Assembly (NCBI GenBank): GCA_001751155.1
Contig: MAXR01000103.1
Location: 1-7,593 of the forward strand
DNA length: 7,593 nt
Origin: Desulfuromonadales bacterium C00003068
GTDB taxonomy: Bacteria > Desulfobacterota > Desulfuromonadia > Desulfuromonadales > Desulfuromonadaceae
Direction of reading: 5' to 3'
Shown here piece by piece: positions 1 through 6,422 of this stretch. The notes below the pieces were generated by a model. That model was not told the DNA's origin. It saw nothing but the letters and a program-made list of their open reading frames with translations, and made no database searches. Every line of letters starts with the position of its first letter. The stretch's first letter is position 1. Both the position numbers and the translations under genes were made by a program.

Positions 1-1
1 G

Positions 2-1876
2 ATTTTTCTCCAAAAAAGACTGCCCCTGATTATTGCCACCAATATAGTCATTATTGTCTTAGGGTTGTTTTTCGCCTTCGCTGTTCGTTTCGATTTCATT
101 TTTTTGCCACACACTGTTGAGATTTTTTGGCATTTGCTTCCTGCCGTGATTGTTATTAAACTCGTTGCCTTTCGACATTATGGTTTATTTAATGGCTGGT
201 GGCGTTATGTTTCAATGGTCGATCTCATTTCGATTTGTAAAGCGAACCTTGTCGCTTCGATTGGCGTTGTTTGTTATGCAGTCTTTGTTTATCGACTTGA
301 GTCGATACCGCGTACGGTACTTTTTTTAGATGGCTTATTTTGTTTCCTTTTTGTTGCAGGAATCCGTTTTTCGATTCGAGCTTGGCGTGAAAATTACTAT
401 CCGATGTCACTTGCTCGTATTGGTGAGAAGCGGTTATTGATTGTTGGAGCGGGTAGTGCTGGGCAGATGATTGCTCGTGAACTGCGTTTAAATCGCACCT
501 TAAAGTACACGGCGGTTGGATTTGTCGATGATGATCCGCGTAAGCTGCGGGGAACATTTTATGGGCTGACTGTCTTTGGTGGCTGTGAGGATATTCCTCG
601 TCTTTGCCGACGTAAGCGAATTGATGAAGTGGTGATTGCCATCCCTTCTGCAAAAGGGGCCAAGATTAAACAGATTGTTTCTCAGTGTCAGCAAGCACAA
701 GTACCTTTCAAAACATTACCGAGTGTTGGTCGTCTCATTGACGGGTCGGTCTCTATCCAGCAATTGAAAGATGTTTCTCTTGAAGACCTTTTAGGGCGAA
801 ATCCAGTCCGGATTGAAACAGAAAAAGTTTCTCATTATCTTTGTGGTAAGTGTATTTTGATTACTGGAGCGGGGGGGAGCATTGGAAGTGAACTGTGCCG
901 TCAAATTTGCCGTTTTGCTCCAGATAAATTAATTCTGTTCGAAAATGCTGAGACCCCTTTATTTGAGATTGAAAAAGAGTTAACTGCTCTTTATCCTAAA
1001 GTGTCTATTTTTCCCATTATCGGTGATGTCCGCTATCGTGCTCGTGTTGAAGCAATTTTTGATGAGTTTATGCCGCAGGTGGTTTTTCATGCTGCTGCTT
1101 ATAAGCATGTACCGATGATGGAGGTGAATCCAGCTGAATCGGTTAACAATAATGTGCGTGGTACGCAAGTCGTTGCTCAAATTGCCGATATCTTTCATGT
1201 TGAGCGTTTTGTGCTGGTATCGACTGATAAGGCCGTTAACCCGACCAATGTGATGGGGGCTACCAAGCGCAGCGCAGAAAAAATTGTTCAAGCCTTATCA
1301 CGGCGGAGCAAAACCCGTTTTGTAACGGTGCGTTTTGGTAATGTTTTAGGCAGTAATGGTAGTGTTATACCGATATTCACCGAACAGATTAAAATGGGTG
1401 GCCCAATCACGGTAACCCATAAGGATATTACTCGCTTCTTTATGACCATACCTGAGGCTTCACAGCTAGTTTTGCAGGCTGGGAGTATGGGTAATGGCGG
1501 TGAAATCTATCTGCTAGATATGGGTGAGCCCGTTAAAATCCTCCATTTGGCGGAAGAACTTATCCGCTTGTCGGGTAAGGTTCCCTATGAAGAGGTTGAT
1601 ATTCAGTTTACTGGATTACGGCCAGGTGAAAAATTATATGAAGAATTATTGTTAGATGGTGAAGGTGTTCAACCAACCACTCACGAAAAGATTTGTGTTG
1701 CCGCCTCAGTGGTTGAAGATGAGGTTTATCTTCAGGAGCAACTTGATCTTCTTTTTGATGCCGCACGCAAAATGAATCTCACTTTGGTGCTTGATTTGCT
1801 GCAAGCGATTGTTCCGGAATATCAACCCGCCGAACATGATTCAGCGCGAAAAATATTAAGTAGAAACAAAGACTAA
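2..1876 (+). CDS. Membrane-anchored nucleotide-sugar 4,6-dehydratase, PglF/WbpM/CapD type (5' partial)
   Basis: Likely converts UDP-GlcNAc (or a related UDP-sugar) to the 4-keto-6-deoxy intermediate used for O-antigen, capsule or glycan synthesis, with its catalytic part on the cytoplasmic side of the inner membrane. The frame is open to the window edge, and the 21 codons before the first TTG at 65 encode the first hydrophobic segment, so the true start lies outside the window; 624 residues are visible. Counting from the TTG, three more hydrophobic stretches lie near residues 21-36, 53-75 and 84-105. A first Rossmann-like domain has GAGSAGQ at 128-134. The catalytic SDR domain has GAGGSIG at 268-274, AAAYKHVPMMEVNP near 343-356, and STDK (386-389) followed by M397 and K401. 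Met in place of the usual SDR Tyr is typical of this family (S/T-M-K triad). The C-terminal part carries the TGLRPGEKLYEELL-type motif. Exact substrate and pathway are not readable from the window. Confidence 0.9.
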   Translation: MFLQKRLPLIIATNIVIIVLGLFFAFAVRFDFIFLPHTVEIFWHLLPAVIVIKLVAFRHYGLFNGWWRYVSMVDLISICKANLVASIGVVCYAVFVYRLESIPRTVLFLDGLFCFLFVAGIRFSIRAWRENYYPMSLARIGEKRLLIVGAGSAGQMIARELRLNRTLKYTAVGFVDDDPRKLRGTFYGLTVFGGCEDIPRLCRRKRIDEVVIAIPSAKGAKIKQIVSQCQQAQVPFKTLPSVGRLIDGSVSIQQLKDVSLEDLLGRNPVRIETEKVSHYLCGKCILITGAGGSIGSELCRQICRFAPDKLILFENAETPLFEIEKELTALYPKVSIFPIIGDVRYRARVEAIFDEFMPQVVFHAAAYKHVPMMEVNPAESVNNNVRGTQVVAQIADIFHVERFVLVSTDKAVNPTNVMGATKRSAEKIVQALSRRSKTRFVTVRFGNVLGSNGSVIPIFTEQIKMGGPITVTHKDITRFFMTIPEASQLVLQAGSMGNGGEIYLLDMGEPVKILHLAEELIRLSGKVPYEEVDIQFTGLRPGEKLYEELLLDGEGVQPTTHEKICVAASVVEDEVYLQEQLDLLFDAARKMNLTLVLDLLQAIVPEYQPAEHDSARKILSRNKD

Positions 1877-2024
1877 GAGCATTGTCCGTAACGAATTTTG
1901 TTTGGCTACTGCAACAATTTGTCATGTACAGAATGCTGTAGCTGTGATACATCACCCAACAACATTGGTTGAATGAACATATTTATTCTTAAGCAATTTC
2001 TCTCTATAAAAAATGGATCGTTTT
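1877..2024. other. Intergenic region before yicC
   Basis: A gap of 148 bases separates the dehydratase stop from yicC. It contains no clear intrinsic terminator for the dehydratase and no convincing -35/-10 pair. A short inverted repeat, GTGAT-AC-ATCAC, lies at 1944-1955. The promoter of the yicC-gmk-rpoZ cluster is expected here but cannot be placed. Confidence 0.5.
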
Positions 2025-2903
2025 ATGATTAAAAGTATGACTGGTTACGGTAAAGGGCAGCTGGTTGGAAGTGATGCTCAGTATAGCGTTGAGATCAAGA
2101 CGGTCAATCATCGCCATATTGATGTGAGTGTGAAATGTCCTAGAGCGCTGCTGTACTTAGAACGAGAAATTAAAAAGCACATTTCAGGTCGCTTGTTACG
2201 CGGCAAAGTCGATGTCTTTATCAACCGTGAATCGACGGAGGAGGCACTTTTAACACCTGTTTTAAATGATGCTTTAGCTGCTGAGTATGTGAAATTGTTT
2301 ACTCAAATGAGCAGCCAATATAACTTGTCGAGCGATATTCCAGTTTCATTGATTGCAGCGCAAAGAGATGTCATTCAGTTACGCGAAGTTGATATGGATG
2401 AAGACGTTGTTCGCGATCAACTGCAAGGTGCTTTGACGTTAGCGATTGCTGCTGTTGAAAAAATGCGTCAGCAAGAGGGGGCAGCCTTGCAAGCTGATAT
2501 TCAGATGCGCCTTGACTTGATGGAAACCCTCTTGGCAACAATTGAAACACGGTCTCCGCAGGTAGCAATTGAGTGGCAACAGAAGCTTCAGAGCCGTTTG
2601 GCTCGTTTGCTCGATGATGTAGAGCCGGATCCTCAGCGCATTGCACAGGAGCTGGCTATTTTTGCCGACCGCTGTGATATCTGTGAAGAGGTGGTGCGCT
2701 TTAAAAGCCATTTACAGCAATTCAGATTGTTGTTTGACTCCGCTGAGGCCGTTGGCCGACAGATGGATTTCCTGCTCCAAGAGCTAAATCGTGAAACGAA
2801 TACCATGGGCTCTAAGTCAAATGACGCAGAGTTGACGAGTCATGTTGTTATGATTAAGGCTGAATTGGAAAAAATACGTGAACAAGTTCAGAATATTGAG
2901 TAA
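2025..2903 (+). CDS. yicC: YicC/YloC family endoribonuclease
   Basis: A 292-residue protein of the YicC/YloC family. Members in E. coli and B. subtilis have been reported as endoribonucleases, and E. coli YicC is linked to decay of the small RNA RyhB. The N-terminal YicC domain opens with MIKSMTGYGKG and contains EIKTVNHR at 23-30 and GKVDV at 60-64. The C-terminal DUF1732 domain holds CEEVVRFKSHL at 220-230 and the hallmark DFLLQELNRETNTMGSKS at 248-265. Length is normal for the family. An in-frame ATG at 2013 would add MDRF, but family members begin M(I/V)xSMT, and a weak GGAT sits about 6 bases before 2025, so I prefer 2025. It is first in a cluster with gmk (27-base gap) and rpoZ, an arrangement common in deltaproteobacteria. 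No convincing sigma-70 promoter was found in the 148 bases upstream. Confidence 0.92.
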   Translation: MIKSMTGYGKGQLVGSDAQYSVEIKTVNHRHIDVSVKCPRALLYLEREIKKHISGRLLRGKVDVFINRESTEEALLTPVLNDALAAEYVKLFTQMSSQYNLSSDIPVSLIAAQRDVIQLREVDMDEDVVRDQLQGALTLAIAAVEKMRQQEGAALQADIQMRLDLMETLLATIETRSPQVAIEWQQKLQSRLARLLDDVEPDPQRIAQELAIFADRCDICEEVVRFKSHLQQFRLLFDSAEAVGRQMDFLLQELNRETNTMGSKSNDAELTSHVVMIKAELEKIREQVQNIE

Positions 2904-2915
2904 TGACAAAGTACT

Positions 2916-2920
2916 AGAGG
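2916..2920 (+). promoter_or_regulatory. Ribosome binding site deciding the gmk start
   Basis: AGAGG is 10 bases before the ATG at 2931 and 4 bases before a TTG at 2925 in the same frame. The spacing and the family N-terminus both favour the ATG. Confidence 0.6.
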
Positions 2921-2930
2921 TAAATTGAAC

Positions 2931-3551
2931 ATGGAACGTCAAGGTTTGTTATATGTGATTTCAGCGCCATCTGGAGCGGGTAAGACAACATTGTGCCATG
3001 CCCTTATTGACTTATTGCCAGAATTAGGTCATTCTATATCGTTTACAACGCGTCCAATCCGTGTCGGCGAAGTGGATGGGGTTGATTACCACTTTGTGAG
3101 TCCAGTCACGTTTCAACAGATGATTGACGATAAAGCGTTTGTCGAGTGGGCTGAGGTTCATGGTAATTATTATGGTACGGCTGTTAAGACCCTAACAGAT
3201 GCCTGTGACAGCGGACGTGATATTCTTCTTGATATTGACTTTCAAGGAGCGGTACAATTAAAAGAGCGTGGTGTAGAAGCGGTATTTATCTTTATTGCTC
3301 CACCAAGCTTCAGCGAATTAGAAAGCCGCCTTCGTGGTAGAAATACTGATAGTGCTGAGGTTGTCGCCTGTCGTATTAAAAATGCTCATGGCGAAATGCA
3401 AGAAGCTAAATGGTACGACTATGTTATTATCAATGACGATTTAGATGTCGCTTTGATGGAACTTAAATCCGTAATTTGCGCAGAACGATGTCGGAGCCGT
3501 CACATGTTTCCGATTGTGGCGCAAAGTTTAAATATAATTACAAGTAAATAG
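2931..3551 (+). CDS. gmk: Guanylate kinase
   Basis: Phosphorylates GMP to GDP with ATP in the cytoplasm, the step feeding GTP synthesis and, through GDP/GTP, (p)ppGpp synthesis. The 206-residue length is typical. The P-loop APSGAGKTT spans 12-20 (Lys18). The GMP-binding region has SFTTRPIRVGEVDGVDYHF from residue 37 (Arg41, Tyr53) and EWAEVHGNYYGT at 72-83. DILLDIDFQGA at 97-107 is the Walker B-like stretch, RLRGRNTD at 133-140 belongs to the lid, and YDYVIINDDL at 162-171 is the conserved C-terminal signature. A TTG at 2925 could add two residues, but the AGAGG at 2916-2920 sits 10 bases before the ATG at 2931 and only 4 before the TTG, and family proteins commonly begin M-x-R-x-G-L. The gene lies between yicC and rpoZ with gaps of 27 and 17 bases and no terminator between them, so cotranscription is likely. 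Confidence 0.96.
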   Translation: MERQGLLYVISAPSGAGKTTLCHALIDLLPELGHSISFTTRPIRVGEVDGVDYHFVSPVTFQQMIDDKAFVEWAEVHGNYYGTAVKTLTDACDSGRDILLDIDFQGAVQLKERGVEAVFIFIAPPSFSELESRLRGRNTDSAEVVACRIKNAHGEMQEAKWYDYVIINDDLDVALMELKSVICAERCRSRHMFPIVAQSLNIITSK

Positions 3552-3554
3552 CTT

Positions 3555-3560
3555 AAGGAG
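3555..3560 (+). promoter_or_regulatory. Ribosome binding site of rpoZ
   Basis: AAGGAG lies 8 bases before the rpoZ ATG, in the 17-base gap after gmk. It is the strongest Shine-Dalgarno sequence of the left-hand cluster. This fits independent, efficient translation of omega from a shared message. Confidence 0.8.
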
Positions 3561-3568
3561 TCATACAG

Positions 3569-3778
3569 ATGGCACGTGTCACCGTTGAAGATTGTTTAGA
3601 TGAGATTTCAAATCGTTTTTTGTTAACTATGGTTGCGGCAAAGCGGGCCAAGCAATTGTATCGTGGTGCACCACCCTTGGTGGAAAATGTTTCTGGCAAC
3701 AAGAAAGTTGTCCTAGCTCTACGTGAAATAGCTGCCGGGAAAATTGAATTTGAAGCCCAAGACACACGTACCTACTAA
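3569..3778 (+). CDS. rpoZ: DNA-directed RNA polymerase omega subunit
   Basis: Encodes the 69-residue omega subunit, which helps beta-prime fold and assemble into RNA polymerase. It shows the omega signature: [17 protein letters not shown] at the N-terminus, the VAAKRAKQL helix at 22-30, and [15 protein letters not shown] at 45-59. It is shorter than the 91-residue E. coli protein because the variable C-terminal tail is missing, as in many deltaproteobacteria. In E. coli the first residues after the initiator Met contribute to ppGpp site 1 at the omega/beta-prime interface, and MARVTV is identical here. The ATG is preceded by a strong AAGGAG (3555-3560) at 8 bases. The gene is last in the yicC-gmk-rpoZ group and is followed at once by an intrinsic terminator. 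Confidence 0.96.
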   Translation: MARVTVEDCLDEISNRFLLTMVAAKRAKQLYRGAPPLVENVSGNKKVVLALREIAAGKIEFEAQDTRTY

Positions 3779-3799
3779 GCCCGTTTGTTAGTTATGATT

Positions 3800-3827
3800 G
3801 GCGGCATCGTTTGATGTCGCCTTTTTT
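3800..3827 (+). terminator. Intrinsic terminator after rpoZ
   Basis: GGCGGCATC (3800-3808) pairs with GATGTCGCC (3813-3821) around a GTTT loop, giving a 9-bp stem with one G-U pair, followed by six T (3822-3827). It starts 21 bases after the rpoZ stop and ends 44 bases before the rel start. It should end most yicC-gmk-rpoZ transcripts and limit readthrough into rel. Confidence 0.88.
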
Positions 3828-3860
3828 AATTTTCCCTTTTCTGTTGATTTTATCATCCAT

Positions 3861-3865
3861 GGTGA
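3861..3865 (+). promoter_or_regulatory. Probable ribosome binding site of rel (TTG start)
   Basis: GGTGA sits 6 bases before the TTG at 3872. An in-frame TGA at 3863-3865 closes the rel frame upstream. TTG is therefore the only usual start codon available near the expected N-terminus. The match to the Shine-Dalgarno consensus is moderate. Confidence 0.5.
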
Positions 3866-3871
3866 ATCATT

Positions 3872-6031
3872 TTGAACTGCCTTGATGAACTACTTACCGC
3901 TGTAGCTGATTACCTCCCTGATACTGACCTCAGCTTGATCCGTAATGCCTACGTGTATAGTGAACAGGTTCATTGTGGCCACCTCAACCGTTCAGGAGGG
4001 CCTCTTTTTGACCATCCTGTTGCTGTGGCTAAAGTTCTTGTTCGTCTGAAAATGGATGTGACAACCATTGCAGCCGCCCTCGTCCATGATGTTTTGTCGA
4101 GAGAGTTGACTACCGTCGATCAACTACGCGAACATCTTGGTGAGCCAGTGGTTCTGCTGGTCGAGGGTTTGACTCGCATCAATACGATCATTTTTCAAAA
4201 AGGGGGAGGGCAGCAGACGGAGAGTTTTCGCAAGATGCTGTTGGCCATTGCTCGCGATTTCCGCACCATTCTCATTAAGCTAGCCGATCGTTTGCACAAT
4301 ATGCAGATTCTTCAGGCGTTTCCTGCCAATGAACAACAGAGGATCGCTCGTGAAACGATGGATGTCTATGCTCCACTGGCGAATCGTCTTGGTATTAGTT
4401 GGATGAAATCCTCCCTTGAAGATCTATCTTTCAAGTATCTCTATGCTGATTCGTACGCTGACCTTGAACGCCGTGTGACGACCTTTAAGACCGATCAGTG
4501 TGATGAGTATGTTCAGCAGGTTCGTGAGCAGATTGATACGAAATTGCGGAGTCAGGGGATTGAGGGTGATGTTTATGGCCGCTCGAAACACCTGTACTCA
4601 ATTTATAAAAAAATTCAACGACAACATATCGATATTGATCAGATGTATGATTTGATCGCTTTTCGAATTATTGTCGGTTCTGTCCGTGAATGTTACGCCG
4701 CTTTAGGAATTATCCACGAAGCATGGAAACCCATTGCCTCGCGCTTTAAAGACTTTATTGCCATGCCTAAGTCCAACATGTATCAATCACTGCATACGTC
4801 GGTGATAGGTCCATATGGTAAGCGGATGGAGGTACAGATTCGTACCACTGAGATGCATCGCGTTGCCGAGGAGGGGATTGCTGCCCACTGGATGTACAAG
4901 GAGGGGAAAACTACTTCAGGTTCTGTTGATGATAATCGTTTTAGCTGGTTACGCCACATGGTTGAATGGCAACGGGAGGTGAATGCCTCACTTGAGGTTG
5001 TCAGTGAGCCACACGTTGATCTGTTTCCTGAAGAGGTATATGTCTTTACCCCGCAAGGTCATGTTCGCGAACTTCCTCGTGGTGCCTGTCCGATCGATTT
5101 TGCTTATGCGATTCATGGTGATATCGGTCATCGTTGTGTGGGTGCTAAGGTCAATAATAAATTAGTTTCATTGAAGACTGAACTCTTTAATGGTGATGTG
5201 ATTGAGGTGTTAACCTCGCCGAACCAAACGCCGAGTAAGGATTGGTTGAATTTTGTACAATCATCGAAAGCGCGTAACCGTATTCGCCATTGGGTTAAAA
5301 CGCAGGAACGGGAAAAAAGCATTGAGTTGGCGCATTCTATTTTGGATAAAGAATTGCGTAAGTACGGCCGTAGCTTAAATAAGTTATTACCTGACCCTGT
5401 CATGCTTGAGACGGCTAAAGATCTTGGTTTTAAGGATGTACAGGAGGTTCTTGCTGCTGTTGGTTATGGCAAATTGTCGGCGCGGCAAATTGTCGGCCGT
5501 GTGTTGCCTGCTGATACGGTCAGACCGCAACGTAAACTACCTGGGTTAGGTCGTGTTTTAGATAAGATTCGCAAGAAGCCTTCACATAGTGCGATCCGTA
5601 TTCAGGGGATTGATGATGTTTTAGTCCGTTTTGCTAAGTGCTGTAATCCGCTCCCTGGTGACGACATTGTTGGTTTTATTACTCGTGGCCACGGCATTAC
5701 GATTCACGCTGCCGATTGTTCACATCTGCTTGAAACCGATGTTCAGCGACGTGTCGAGGTTGAATGGGACCTGAATACATCGGCTTCGCGCAACGTTAAA
5801 ATTAACGTCTATTGTCATGATAAAAAAGGGCTGTTGGCGGATATTACGGCCTGTATTTCGAACTGTGAAGCGGGTATTTCAAGCGCAAGAGTCAATACTA
5901 CCAAGGACAACAAAGGGATCAATGAATTTGAAATTGAGGTGAAGAATGTTGAACACCTTAAAAAAGTGATGAAAGAGTTGAAGGGGTTGTCGGGGGTTTA
6001 TCGAGTAGAACGGTTGCGCGAGCGGTTTTAG
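3872..6031 (+). CDS. rel: RelA/SpoT-family (p)ppGpp synthetase with degenerate hydrolase motif
   Basis: A 719-residue long RSH protein that transfers pyrophosphate from ATP to GDP/GTP to make (p)ppGpp. Order: HD hydrolase domain (about 25-180), synthetase (about 215-345), TGS (about 382-446), helical region, zinc-finger-like CC segment (C590-C591, D615-C616) and ACT (about 641-715). The synthetase keeps GRSKHLYSIYKK at 236-247, the catalytic-type Asp260 in MYDLIAFR, RFKD at 291-294 and Glu320 in EVQIRT. The TGS keeps AIHGDIGH (411-418). In the hydrolase, H48, H72-D73, D139 and N143 remain, but HDxxED reads HDVLSR (72-77). By recalled alignment to Streptococcus Rel, R44 and T151 are replaced by N39 and I146, so hydrolysis may be lost. 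The TTG start is forced by a TGA at 3863-3865. The gene follows the rpoZ terminator and probably needs its own promoter or readthrough; I found no clear promoter. The bidirectional hairpin at 6102 follows. Confidence 0.95.
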   Translation: MNCLDELLTAVADYLPDTDLSLIRNAYVYSEQVHCGHLNRSGGPLFDHPVAVAKVLVRLKMDVTTIAAALVHDVLSRELTTVDQLREHLGEPVVLLVEGLTRINTIIFQKGGGQQTESFRKMLLAIARDFRTILIKLADRLHNMQILQAFPANEQQRIARETMDVYAPLANRLGISWMKSSLEDLSFKYLYADSYADLERRVTTFKTDQCDEYVQQVREQIDTKLRSQGIEGDVYGRSKHLYSIYKKIQRQHIDIDQMYDLIAFRIIVGSVRECYAALGIIHEAWKPIASRFKDFIAMPKSNMYQSLHTSVIGPYGKRMEVQIRTTEMHRVAEEGIAAHWMYKEGKTTSGSVDDNRFSWLRHMVEWQREVNASLEVVSEPHVDLFPEEVYVFTPQGHVRELPRGACPIDFAYAIHGDIGHRCVGAKVNNKLVSLKTELFNGDVIEVLTSPNQTPSKDWLNFVQSSKARNRIRHWVKTQEREKSIELAHSILDKELRKYGRSLNKLLPDPVMLETAKDLGFKDVQEVLAAVGYGKLSARQIVGRVLPADTVRPQRKLPGLGRVLDKIRKKPSHSAIRIQGIDDVLVRFAKCCNPLPGDDIVGFITRGHGITIHAADCSHLLETDVQRRVEVEWDLNTSASRNVKINVYCHDKKGLLADITACISNCEAGISSARVNTTKDNKGINEFEIEVKNVEHLKKVMKELKGLSGVYRVERLRERF

Positions 6032-6101
6032 TGCTTCATGCTTTGCACTTCAATTTTTATCATGGCTCAAAATATTAGATTTTGAATTCAAGGATTAAAA
6101 T

Positions 6102-6141
6102 AAAAGGGGAACTGAATCATTTGATTCAGTTCCCCTTTTTT
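6102..6141. terminator. Bidirectional intrinsic terminator between rel and rpmB
   Basis: The arm at 6102-6118 is perfectly complementary to 6123-6139, a 17-bp stem with core GGGGAACTGAATC and loop ATTT. On the + strand it runs into TTTTTTGTTTTT, ending rel transcripts. On the - strand the A-rich left side reads as TTTTATTTTAA, ending rpmB transcripts, since rpmB stops at 6167. It sits between convergent genes, where a shared terminator is expected. A weaker hairpin just after the rel stop (AGTGC at 6030-6034 with GCACT at 6045-6049, T run near 6054) may add to rel termination. Confidence 0.92.
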
Positions 6142-6166
6142 GTTTTTCACGCACAAACCACTTAGT

Positions 6167-6355
6167 TTAGCCCTTAGTGACTGCTCCTGAACGGATGCAA
6201 CGGGTGCAAACTTTCATAGATTTAACAGCGCCGTTTTTGACAGCCCGAACCTTTTGCAGGTTAGGATACCACGTTTTACGGGTTTTGTTATGTGCATGGC
6301 TGACGTTGTTTCCTGTTACCGGCTTTTTGCCGCAAATTTCGCATGTTCTGGACAT
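6167..6355 (-). CDS. rpmB: 50S ribosomal protein L28 (zinc-ribbon form)
   Basis: Encodes the 62-residue large-subunit protein L28. It begins [12 protein letters not shown] and has the conserved [19 protein letters not shown] region at 16-34. Cys5, Cys8, Cys50 and Cys53 form two CxxC pairs, the zinc-binding (C+) version of this protein. A longer frame reaches 6400, but the ATG at 6355 matches the family start and has a very strong AGGAGGT ahead of it. The gene lies 67 bases downstream of the DUF523 stop on the same strand, so it could be cotranscribed with purN-DUF523. Ribosomal protein genes of this kind often have their own promoter, but no candidate in the gap matched well enough to call. 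The start codon lies inside a pair of overlapping palindromes. Confidence 0.96.
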   Translation of the reverse strand: MSRTCEICGKKPVTGNNVSHAHNKTRKTWYPNLQKVRAVKNGAVKSMKVCTRCIRSGAVTKG

Positions 6356-6367
6356 ATGTCTATAGAC
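6351..6367. repeat. Two overlapping 10-bp palindromes over the rpmB start
   Basis: GACATATGTC (6351-6360) and GTCTATAGAC (6358-6367) are each perfect palindromes and share three bases. The first contains the rpmB start codon. The second fills the space up to the Shine-Dalgarno sequence and overlaps its edge by two bases. They could be a protein or RNA regulatory site, or chance; no function is assigned. Confidence 0.45.
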
Positions 6368-6372
6368 CTCCT
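6366..6372 (-). promoter_or_regulatory. Strong ribosome binding site of rpmB
   Basis: Read on the - strand this is AGGAGGT, a near-perfect Shine-Dalgarno sequence, with 10 bases between it and the ATG at 6355. It decides the short, family-like start over the upstream in-frame ATG at 6400. Confidence 0.8.
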
Positions 6373-6422
6373 GAATATTTAGAACGCGTATAACTAGCAT
6401 AATCTTTTAACTGAAGCAAGAA

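Noticed and set aside
225..700. Two - strand reading frames opposite the dehydratase (225-653, 500-700)
   Set aside because: They lie wholly inside a well-supported gene, have low-complexity or unfamiliar products and no ribosome site that I could see.
2371..2711. Two - strand frames opposite yicC
   Set aside because: Antisense shadows of a conserved gene, with no recognisable protein family.
3553..3765. A - strand frame opposite rpoZ
   Set aside because: It covers almost exactly the omega gene, and its product resembles no family I know.
4983..5403. Frames at 4983-5165 (+) and 5128-5403 (-) within rel
   Set aside because: Both are inside the conserved TGS and helical part of Rel and match no family.
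6356..6400. Longer rpmB start at 6400
   Set aside because: It would place the strong AGGAGGT inside the coding sequence and add 15 residues absent from L28 proteins.
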